Assembly: GCA_019059635.1 (NCBI GenBank)
Contig: JAGVRJ010000010.1
Span: forward strand, 808,501 to 872,500
Reading direction: 5' to 3'
Source of the DNA: Proales similis
Taxonomy: Eukaryota; Rotifera; Eurotatoria; Ploima; Proalidae
DNA length: 64,000 nucleotides
Shown here: positions 9,861 through 19,453 of the stretch, piece by piece
Layout: each line of letters begins with the position of its first letter
Numbering within the stretch: the first letter of the stretch is position 1
The notes under the pieces: generated by a model
The model's database searches: none
Seen by the model: only the letters and a program-made list of their open reading frames with translations
Told to the model about the DNA's origin: nothing
Translations under genes and position numbers: made by a program

Positions 9861-11303
9861 TCAAAGGAATTTTATAAAAATTAGCAGGGGAGCAGATATA
9901 TAAATGAATAAGGGACTTGAATTTATCTTTAGAGCCGAGTTTTTTATTATCAAACTATTGGTCCATGGATCGTATTCAACTTGGTGCCGGAATTCAAGGT
10001 AGTTTTTAACTCGTTCAAATGAGCTATTGCGCTTTTCGCACTTGATCGCTAATATATTGCATATTAGTGCGTAGACATCTACTGTTTGCATTTCTTGCTC
10101 AGAATAGAAATTTTGCTTAAACATAGCGCCTCTTGCCATAAAAACTGCTCTCATTGACGGCAAGCGACTATCGTAGCCATTGCTTGCTTTACTAGAGGTG
10201 CTAATTACCAGCCGTCGCTTTTGTGCATAACCGATGTGAACCGATAAATAACTACCATTTGCGCTAAGACGCAGTGGCTTGTTGTCGACATAAACAAAGC
10301 CCACCCCTTCGTTTGCGCTCATCAATACTCTTCCAATTCTTTTATTGTTACTATATCGCAAATTCTCAGGCAAGTCTTCTTTAATAGTGATAGTTATCCC
10401 CTTTATTTTACTTAATTTTCGAAGAAGAGTTGTTACAGGTACAAGAGGCCTCAGATGCAGTAGTGTTCGAGTAAATGAATCAATGATAGCAAAATGATCA
10501 TTAATAAACTCGTTGACTACAATATTTTGGTCAATGTTAACCATTCCCGAGTCACTGAGTAGAATAAGATTGAAATTATTTGATTGAAGCAAACCAAGAG
10601 AGTAGAGGGTCTGCTCAAGTTCACAAAAACAGCTATCTATTTGCCGCATTGTGACGTTGAACTCTGCACTGTCGATCCCGTACATGCTAGCGATTGACTC
10701 AGGCTGGTGGTGATACAAGATAATAAACTCAAACGAATCGTTTGCGATCGCTTTAAGACTTTGGCCGAGTTTGTAGGATAGCGATGTACTTTGAATCGAT
10801 AAACTCGCTACTCTTAAAGTATCTGACTTTAAATTAAAATCAATTTGAGATCCTGGCCAGCCAAGCACTGCTGTTCGGACTCCTTGTTCAGCAGCTGTCT
10901 GCCATACCGGCTTGCTGGCATTCCACCATTTGGGCTCGTGCCGACTACTATCATCAAAAACCTCGTCATAGTCTGGGTCGTAAAATTGATCTGCAACAAT
11001 TCCATGGGTTTCCGGATAAGAACCAGTCACGATTGAAAAGTGGCTCGGATATTTCTGAGGCACAAATGGAGGAATAAGTCCCGCCGAATGTACACCTTGC
11101 TTATAAAACAAACGCTGCATGCATGAGAGATCATACTTTGCGACCAAATCATGCCTAAATCCAGCGAGTGATATCATAAGAAGCTTTTGCTGAATGGCTC
11201 TATTTTCGAAAACTCGGTTTATAAAGGCTGCACTAATCGACTCGGCGAAAAAACTAGTTATAAGAGTGAATATACACAGTAGCCTATTGATGTTCTGAAT
11301 CAT
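9861..11303 (-). CDS. ENPP-family phosphodiesterase-like protein, probable pseudoenzyme
   Basis: One uninterrupted frame of 480 residues. A signal peptide (about 1-25) precedes an alkaline-phosphatase-superfamily domain typical of ENPP proteins (IVTGSYPETHGIVADQFYDP, KPVWQTAAEQGVRTAVLGWPG, LILLSDSGM). A hydrophobic C-terminal end (about 464-480) suggests a GPI signal or membrane anchor, as in ENPP4-7. Compared with ENPP catalytic residues, the first metal-binding Asp is Ala47 (LAGFR), the Thr nucleophile is Lys84 (PQKYPSHF), the next Asp is Glu202, the His after it is Ser206, the His of SDHG is Ser252, and the last His is Asn375. Only Asp251 is kept. The fold therefore looks intact but the chemistry lost. 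Role unknown; ligand binding at the cell surface is an inference. Confidence 0.88.
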   Translation of the reverse strand: MIQNINRLLCIFTLITSFFAESISAAFINRVFENRAIQQKLLMISLAGFRHDLVAKYDLSCMQRLFYKQGVHSAGLIPPFVPQKYPSHFSIVTGSYPETHGIVADQFYDPDYDEVFDDSSRHEPKWWNASKPVWQTAAEQGVRTAVLGWPGSQIDFNLKSDTLRVASLSIQSTSLSYKLGQSLKAIANDSFEFIILYHHQPESIASMYGIDSAEFNVTMRQIDSCFCELEQTLYSLGLLQSNNFNLILLSDSGMVNIDQNIVVNEFINDHFAIIDSFTRTLLHLRPLVPVTTLLRKLSKIKGITITIKEDLPENLRYSNNKRIGRVLMSANEGVGFVYVDNKPLRLSANGSYLSVHIGYAQKRRLVISTSSKASNGYDSRLPSMRAVFMARGAMFKQNFYSEQEMQTVDVYALICNILAIKCEKRNSSFERVKNYLEFRHQVEYDPWTNSLIIKNSALKINSSPLFIYISAPLLIFIKFL

Positions 11304-13314
11304 TCTCAGTGCTGATTTGAATTCTCAATCCATATTCACTTTTGTTTGAACAAATTTGAGTATTCATGTAGAATTCAGAAAGATGTTTGAAAGTGTTTTG
11401 AATTGGGTAGCAAACTTGTACCTTTCGTCTAAAATACAAAAGTTTTTGGCTAGTAAGAGTATTGAAGCTAAGGGAAAGCATAGTAGATGAGAGTAAGAGC
11501 AATGCTGAAGAGGCGTCAGAGTGAATGAGTATCCAACACTCTACTGAAAGTCTGACTAGGATCTTTGAAGCAAGCAGTTGATATTTGATGCGTTTAGACA
11601 GCCGCACAAATCGTTAATACGTGAAGAGTTGTTTATCTATTGTGCTGTTTTGGCGAACGTGCCAATTGGAACTGCGCTGATAATTAATTGGTTTCCAGAC
11701 TAATAAAAACGAATTGGGTTAAACTGTTGTTGGCTCTTATAATTGTATGCAGCGCACGCATCGCCAATCGACCGACAAGTTGATCGAAAAGCGTGATGAT
11801 TGGGATGGCAAGCAATCGTGGTGGTGATCATTCTTTGACCGCTACTGGCCATCATTCTGAACACGATTCACGCTTATCTTCCCTTATTTGTACTGATTAA
11901 TAACCCAGATGCATAAATTTTAGGTGCCACCTTAAACGATGGATAAAGGAACAAATGAAACATAAAAATAACCAAGTTTCTCTGTATAAAAACATACATG
12001 GAAAGTTTCTCTCTAACTTTCCACTCTTTTTTCTTATCTTGATTATTAATTGAGTGAATCTACACGATATGATCCTAAATTGATTGGCGCTTGCTCTCTG
12101 ACGGGTTAATAATCTAGCTCTTAGGAATCGACACCCGGCCGTTTAGTATCAATTTGCAGATGTATTGATCTGCTGATCATTTAGAGCATTTCATGCAGCT
12201 TAAATAAGCTGCAGTCTTTGCAATCGCCAATTTTAAGCCAAATGTCAGTAAAAAGGAGTAAAAAGTAACAACCATAAGGTCTATTCAAGTCGGTTCAAAA
12301 GGTCAAACTGGCAATCTCGATTCTTGGTCAAGTTAACCTATTTGATTTTGATAAACGAGTTATAGTTGCTTACTACACGCTTTTCAAAAGAATGATTTAT
12401 TGAATTATTTACTGCGTAACTCAAGAGACCAATAAAACCAATTCTGTGTTAATAGGTTTTTTTGAAATCCATTTTAATGTGTTGAATAGCCACAAATGAG
12501 TCATAACCATCCGTAATAATGAATCTTACGTGTTGGGCCGGTACCTTTCGTGAAAGATCGATGTCAGTAACTTGTAAATGATGCCTATCGTCTTTGATCA
12601 CTTTTAAAAGCGAAATTAATCGTCAGTGAAGAAAATATTCATGTGAATTTCAAGTTATTTTGGTAAATTACTCTTCTCGCCTATTATTTCAAAATCAGTA
12701 GGGTGCTTGCGATCACTCTTTTCGATTATAATATTTGCGACTTTAAAAATCAATTATTGATGATCGACGAATTCAAAACCGAAAATTTCCTACTTTTACT
12801 GCTAGTTATCTTTATTGTCTTTATCTCAACAGGCGCCGGGAAAGAAATAGTGAGTGCTTGAGGAAAAAGACCACTCGAAAGCCAATAAGTTCGATCGTTT
12901 CTTTAAATAAAAAATCAAATTGGCTACGATCAATAAACCTTGAAGAGAAGGCTTACCCGTCAATAACGTTTGACGAAGAGTGGCTTTCGTTGCTTGAAAG
13001 AGCAACCGATATGATGGCATCAGCTTGAGCCAGCGGAATGTCGAACATTTTCAAACAGCGGTTACTGAAATAGGAGTTTCAGAATTCAAAAGAACCCACT
13101 TCGCAAAGAATGCAAATTGGATTCCATGGTTACCATCGTTGAGAAATGACTCTAAATTAGTCTGCTTATTTCAATTGTATATTCTTCGGCCGTGAAAAAC
13201 TGTTTTTAAACGTTAAGGGATCATCAAATTACTACAAATTTGAACAAACATTATTTAAATTAATTTATTATGGGCTAAATGTTGGTTAAAAATCTCAAGA
13301 AAGGACAGTGATGC
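11304..13314. other. 2 kb intergenic region
   Basis: It lies between the ENPP-like start and the DNAJC7 3' end. Only short frames with no similarity are present (11284-11607 and 12826-13020, minus strand), without a splice context that extends them. TTTATT at 13264-13269 is a likely minus-strand poly(A) signal for DNAJC7. No RNA gene was recognised. Confidence 0.5.
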
Positions 13315-15168
13315 TTAGCCAAAAGTAAAATGGAAACCGTTTGAAAAATCGCCTGCCGTAGATCGACCACGACCAGACATAAACGGATTACCGCCACCGC
13401 TGAATAGAGTCTGAAAGAGGAAACTTGGATCAATATCGTTCATGTTCATGCCTGAATCCAAGTCGTCGAGATCTTGGCCATTATCGTATCGGGTTCGCTT
13501 TTTAGAATCACTTAGTACTGCGTAGGCCTCACCAATCTCTTTAAACTTTTTCTCTTCCTCCTTTTTAACCTCTTCAGTTTCGTTCGGGAACCGATCGGGA
13601 TGATGCATGAGTGCTCTCTTCCGGTAGGCTTTTTTTATTTCTTCGTCAGTCGCGTTTTTGCTAACCCCAAGTATTTTATAATAGTCTTTTCTCTTGCTTT
13701 TCTTCAGCTCTAGTTTAGCCTCCTGTAGTAAACGCTGATGGTCTAGATAAGAAAATAATTGATCAATCAAACTGTTCCAAGGCTGAATTAATATCAAGAA
13801 TAAAGCACCTTTTGTTTTTTCCATTTTAAAAACTTTTTCATAATCATTTACTGCTGCTTGATATTCTTCTTTGTCCATGTAAGTTTTAGCTCGTCTTAAA
13901 TAGGCTTTAAGGTATTTTTCGTCTATATCGATAGCCTTAGTGCAGTCGTCAATGCACTGATCAAGCTTATTGAGCTAAATGATGAAGGAAGACTCAATAT
14001 ATCAAAAACTAAACAAATGCTCTAAATTCAAACCTTTGAGCAAGCAGTTGCTCGATTGAAATAGAGAGCGGCGTTTATGGCTTTGTTGTTTGGATCGATC
14101 TCCAATGCCTCTGAGTATAATCTTACAGCTTCTTCAAAATTACCAGATTTGAACGCCGAATTTCCAGCCTCTTTCTTATTTTGAAGTGATTTGGCATTTT
14201 TAAAGAATTGTTTGGCTTTCATGTGATCTGGCGAATACTGGAGAACTCTTTGGAAGTGCTGAAATGCTTTGTCGGTCATGCCTTCGTAATACAAACAAAG
14301 ACCTCTGACATATAAAGCATCCACGTTTGTTTGATCTCGTAAAACAATGTCACTATTTAAGGCGACAAATTTTACAAAATGTGCGATTCATGAAATACAA
14401 CGAAATTTTACTTGGCTATCTCTTGCGCTTCTTGATATCTGCCTAAAAGTGCCAAACACTCTGCTTTGAACGTTTTGAATGATACACAATGTGTAGCCAG
14501 TTCCATCACCCGATTCATTAAATAGACTACTTTGCGATAATCTCCACTTTTGTAGGCCGAGTCAGCCGATTCTTTAAGCTCTTTGATTCTATTTGCATTT
14601 TTGAGCTTTCTCAAAGAATCAGAATAGCCTTAAAAAATAACAAATATATTAAAAGCTACCTCAAACTCAACATCGGAATCAGAAGGAACAACTTCCAAGA
14701 TTTTCGTAAATGCCCTAATAGCCGCCTGGTGATCTCCGAGACAAATATAGCTTCGCCCTTCCCTTAAATATCCTTTGACGAAGCTTTCGTCAATTTTGGT
14801 TGCTGTTTTGGCATCCTCTATTGTTTCATTAAATTTCTTGAGCATAAAATAGGCAGCTGCTCTATTGCCATAGAAGGAAGCATTGTTGGGGCACGCTTCG
14901 ATTGCCTTTGTATAAAATTGAACTGCTTCAGTATAATTTCCAGCTTTGTAGCATGTGTTGCCTTGATCTTTGAACGATTCTCCATTTTTATCACTAAATT
15001 TTTCAATGAAAAATCTTATTATATCCTGATCGTTGAAATAGCTTACTTGTTAGCTGAGTCGTCAAGTTTTATTCCTTTTTCAGCTATTTTGTTCAAATCT
15101 TCGATTGATTGACTTTTACGTTCCATTTCATTCATAACTGTCTCTGTTTCAACGCTGCTTTCGACCAT
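13315..15168 (-). CDS. DNAJC7: DNAJC7 (TPR2) co-chaperone
   Basis: Six exons in minus-strand order (15047-15168, 14660-14993, 14412-14605, 14034-14352, 13809-13974, 13315-13742) encode 520 residues, against 494 in human. TPR repeats fill about residues 40-370, with typical motifs ([37 protein letters not shown]). A J domain follows ([23 protein letters not shown]) with the HPD triad intact (MHHPDR), then a Gly-rich tail. Role: a cytosolic co-chaperone that uses its TPRs to bind Hsp70 and Hsp90 and its J domain to stimulate Hsp70 ATPase, handing clients between them. The intron at 13743-13808 is a multiple of three and open, but its removal restores the family alignment ([20 protein letters not shown]). 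Confidence 0.95.
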
Positions 15169-15803
15169 TTTTAACGGTTTTTTAGGCTAATTGATTTTTG
15201 GACTCGTATATATTTCTAAAAAAAATAAATTAGAACTGCTTAACAATCAATCTAAACTTTTTCGTTTGAATAAGATTGCTTCTTAGAATCACTTGAAAAA
15301 AATTCCATTCAATTCACTGAAAAGAGCAGCAGCTTGGCTTGCAAAAAACTGCTTAACTTAGTGAAAGGGCTAGTAAACCAGTGGGCCCACGTATTGGTAA
15401 TAAGGACAAGATAGGGTAAAAACTGCTCTTTTCAATCGAGTTCTTTTTTTACAAACATTCACTCTTCTCATTTCTTGATTGAATTCGCTTTCTCGATAAA
15501 AAAAAAATTGTCTTATTTGTTGGGTACAAGACGAATATGCATGAAAGAGAATTATTATAATCTAAGGGAATGAATGATCGGCTTCTTGCGTGTCTTCAGA
15601 ATAGCAGTGAAAGCAAAGTTTATAATGCAGATTGCAAATTGAATTTCTACCCGTCATTTTAAATCAACGGAACCCTGTCTCACTAGCGTTCAAAAATCAC
15701 TCCATTTAACTAGTTCATCCAGTTATTGGTTTACATTTTATTTTTATAGAAATCTAAATGATGCTATTGTTGAACGTTCGAGTATTGGATAAATTCGCCT
15801 TTT
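15169..15803. other. Intergenic, DNAJC7 to calcium sensor
   Basis: AT-rich sequence containing the DNAJC7 5' flank and the 3' flank of the next minus-strand gene. No coding or RNA feature was recognised. Confidence 0.55.
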
Positions 15804-16651
15804 CTAATTGAAAGGAGACATCAGTGATCGTAATGAATAGGACTTCATCAAACCGTTAATGAACTCATCTAAATTTTGAATGAATTAATTTCTATTTAAC
15901 AAAAAGAATTTTTTTACCTTTTGATATCGTTCCGTTTTTGTCGGTGTCCAAGGCATTCATACATTCTTTGCAAAGAGCCTTTAAATCACGGGTTGTCTTA
16001 CTTGCTCCTAAAATTAATTCTTAAATCACTTTCCACAAGCAAACTCACCGTTTACTTACCAAGCATATCAAACATTGCTAACAAGACACCTGATAGCTCG
16101 TTCTTGTCAATTGATCCGTCTTTATCAATGTCGTATAAATTAAACGCGTATTCCAGTTTTTTTCTCATGTCACCACGACTTGTCAAGCTTTAAAAAAGTC
16201 TAAACTTTAGCTAAATCGATATACATGTTGCTTTTTCTTACGTGTATCCAATCTATAACCAACTCGATAAGAAATATTCAGCATTAAAATGAGTGTAAAT
16301 AGACTTACCAAGAACTCTCTAAATGTTATGCTCCCTGATTAAGAACTTTGTAAATAAGCACAACGACCTATTGATTATTGCATTCATACCGTTTAGATCT
16401 TGGTCAAATGCCCGGAAAACAAATTCACTTATTTCGTCGAGTGAATCACCACTCTCTGGCCTAAGACTCATATAGACTGCAGCGAATGCTTGTTTTCCAA
16501 TCACACCGTCTTTTGAATGCATTTTGAAAACGTTCAATATGCTATTTATCTCTTCATCAGAGAGTCCGGTCTGGCCCCTAAGGTTTTCCAGGTCTTTTTG
16601 CGTGAAGTCATCAAGTTTGCTTTTTAGTCCTTTGGTCTTTTTGTTTCCCAT
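15804..16651 (-). CDS. Neuronal calcium sensor family protein (NCS/hippocalcin-like)
   Basis: Six exons (16390-16651, 16309-16334, 16242-16252, 16060-16187, 15918-16007, 15804-15868) encode 193 residues, the normal NCS length. MGNKKT at the N terminus is a fitting N-myristoylation signal. EF1 is degenerate, as in the whole family. EF2 (DQDLNGSITFRE), EF3 (DIDKDGSIDKNE) and EF4 (DTDKNGTISKDE) have complete 12-residue calcium loops. The linker FLIGYTLTSRGDM matches the family FIIALSVTSRG pattern. Part of it comes from an 11-base microexon (16242-16252), without which the frame breaks. Role: a calcium-myristoyl switch protein that regulates membrane effectors in neurons or other excitable cells. 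A diverged paralog lies immediately upstream. Confidence 0.9.
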
Positions 16652-16942
16652 GTTAAATTGAGTAAATTATTTTTTCTATTTCTTTCTGCCGCTCTACATT
16701 GCAACATATTTAAACTATGCGTGTTCTGCTTCGACAATTTCATAAGTTTCATGCTAGAACAACTTTTTTAGTGAATAATTTTGGTAGAATATATCATTTA
16801 AATAAATTTAAGCTTAATTTAGACTTTATTCATTGGAAAAACAAATCAAAAAAGCCAAGTATGTTATCTTAAGTCACTTCTGTCGTCGTTTTAATAGAAC
16901 TCGATTCAGAAAGTACTTTTCTCGAGTTAAGTCTCAGTCAAT

Positions 16943-17618
16943 TTAATTTCTACTCAGCATTTTTACAGCCGACTTTGATTCAAGGAATCCATTAATGAAA
17001 TCATCTACAATATAGTGAATTTGTGACTTTTTAATCTCTATTTTCGAATCTAAATTTTTTACCTTTTTTTACTTGCTCTGATATGTGCATGTTTTTGTAG
17101 GTTTCCTTAGCCACTTCAGGAATCTTTTCCTCTTTAGGGTCCTTAAAAAGCTCGAGAATGCCATATATTATTTGCTTGGTCTCTTCTTTATCAAGAGACC
17201 CCTCGTTGCCATTTGTATATAAATCGAATGCATAATCCAGGCGTCGACTTAAGTCGCCCTCGGTGGCCAGGGCGAATGTCATGAAAAATTCTCTGAGTGT
17301 AATATATTCTGAATCTCTCGATGTATCTGAGTCGCCCACGCCCAATGCTTTGAATATGTTTTCGCTCAGACCGGCTACAATCTCAGGACGATTTTTTCTG
17401 AAATCTAAGAATAGTTTGCAAAAGTCAGTGCGATTCATTCGGCCTTCTTCATGAGTCGCCATATGACGAGAGATAATATCCTTCACTTCATCTATATCCA
17501 AGCCACTCAGATAGCTCATAAATGAATAGTCACGTTCACTTGGGTAAGTAAAGGAAAATGATCGCAGTCGGTTGCGGATGCCGTGCGACTTTTCGTAGTT
17601 TGACAGTCCACTTCCCAT
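16943..17618 (-). CDS. Diverged neuronal-calcium-sensor paralog with degenerate EF-hands
   Basis: Two exons (17063-17618 and 16943-17004) encode 205 residues. It keeps the NCS layout: MGSGLS for myristoylation, helix patterns such as EYITLREFFMTFALATEGDLSR, and a last helix DDFINGFLES that aligns with the neighbour's DEFINGLMKS. The calcium loops are eroded. EF2 has an expanded loop (GVGDSDTSRDSEYI), EF3 starts with Thr instead of Asp (TNGNEGSLDKEE), and EF4 has no acidic ligands (NMHISEQVKKDD). Calcium binding is probably weak or absent (inference). It lies about 290 bases upstream of the canonical sensor on the same strand, as expected of a tandem duplication followed by divergence. Confidence 0.82.
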
Positions 17619-19453
17619 TTCTAAACTGGTTGTTTTGTATTTCTCGTTTGCTGCTTGTTGTTTTTCTAAAGTTGATTTTGCGATTAATTATTTTATGTGC
17701 ATAGTAAAGTGACTTGGAATTAAAATATTGAATTTTGTTTTTTAATAGAGCTTGAAATAGTCAGGCTATAAATAACTGACAGGAGGAGGATTGGAGCAAC
17801 TATTTGTACACGATTTCAGTAGGCGGGCGTTATGAGCTACGGGTCGCTCCGGCCTCTCAAGATTATGTTTTATGCGATGCTTCTAGATTTAGCGAGATCC
17901 ACCCTTTTAACTCTCAAACTATGAGTTCAAAATTTTATGTAATTGCTTACACAAGTCTGATTACAAGTTCGTCATTTTTGCTCAGATTTATTAATTTACT
18001 TGGTTTAGATTACAGGGAGTTGAAATTATATTTAAGTTTATTGACAATATCCTAAGCAATATTTAAGTGGACTTTTTCACTGGTTAACTAAACCTGAATT
18101 CTAATAGACAAACGAATATTTTGGGGCGGAGTCCGAAAATTTCGAAAGTTGGGTGGGTGGATCTCCCAGATGGGCGCGGAGTCAAAGGAATGACCTTGCC
18201 ATTTGTCGGCGAAAAGGGTCGGAGAAAGTTTATTTCATCTGGAGTTCAACTCCTAGCTAGTTAGCAATCTGGCCACACGGCTTATAAACGAACAAATGCA
18301 GAACAAAAGTATTCTGGAAGGATCTGGAAGTAGTATTACTTACTGTAGAATTGTTGATATTGTTAAGTTTATATTTTGTAATTGCCCAACCTTAAATCAT
18401 CAATAATTTGTCGTGTTTGGCGAAAAATCTTTGTTAGTTTTGTTAAAATCTCTTGTGCGATTCAGGGAAACGCCGAGCCAAATAAAAATCTTCAAGGATA
18501 AAGGCCTTTAACTCGTCCTCACCGTATTTTGAGACAGAAAAATTCTATGTCACCTCACCGAAGCTGATACGCCAATAGGAGCTGTCCAAGTCGGTTAGAT
18601 TGATCGTACTTGTGACAATGCAAAAAAAAATTTCCAATTCAAGCCAATCAAATCTCAACACGCACAAATCCCATCATCGCGCGCTAAAAATCGAAATAAA
18701 AACAATTTTTATTTCCCGACCTGCTCTTCAAAACGTTTTTTCTCCAAACGCCTATACATTGAATCAAAGAGAAAATTTCACTCTAACGTGGATATAGCCA
18801 GAGTAGGATTTAAATATCACCATTTATCAGTGAAAGAAAATGGCCGGATGATCTTTTTACCCGGATAGTTGTAATCGCAACCTTCTTTAGTCAAAAATAC
18901 AAGTGCTTCGAAGTGAACGAGCGAGCGAGTAGTGAGAAGAGATGGAGTGAGATTAGCAATGGCTTAAACGTTCTGTTCAGAATAAAAACAGAACTCAATT
19001 AGATGAAAAAGTAGAACCATCTCAGCTTGTGAGCATAATTTAAAAGAGCGAATACAAATCTTGCCTCATCGTTTAATTCGTTTAGTTCGACAGACTAGGC
19101 GCAGATTATTCCTAGGCTGGTATTGGCTCCTCACTTCTTTTCCTATTATGTCTGGTGAACGCCTCTAAAGATAGCGTTCCTTAGCGTTATTTATAAATGT
19201 ATTTCTTCTCTCTGCTCTTCTATTAATCTTGCCCGACACGCGCTCACTTTTAGACTTGAGTCGGTGTTGGACAATCCTGATCAGTCAATCAAAGCAGTCT
19301 GCGCCTTCAGGAAAATTTAGAAAGCCACATATTGCTTCTGTTCAAGAATCAGTAAACAGAAAATTGACGATCGAAGCCATCAGCTAGCGAAAGGACATAT
19401 TTACCTCTTTTGAATTCTTTCGGATTATCACCGTTTCTTCTACTTAATTTAGT
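17619..19453. other. 1.8 kb intergenic region upstream of GRP94
   Basis: Divergent promoter region for the second calcium sensor (-) and GRP94 (+). A short frame at 17804-18055 has no family similarity. A locally G/C-rich patch near 18105-18285 contains the octamer GCGGAGTC twice. I looked for the ER-stress element (CCAAT, nine bases, CCACG) and found only CCAAT near 18573 without the CCACG half. Nothing else was recognised. Confidence 0.5.

Noticed and set aside
11284..11607. 107-codon minus-strand frame overlapping the ENPP-like start
   Set aside because: No similarity, overlaps a better start with a signal peptide, and is probably 5' flank.
17804..18055. 83-codon plus-strand frame upstream of GRP94
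   Set aside because: No start context, no domain, and low-complexity hydrophobic end.
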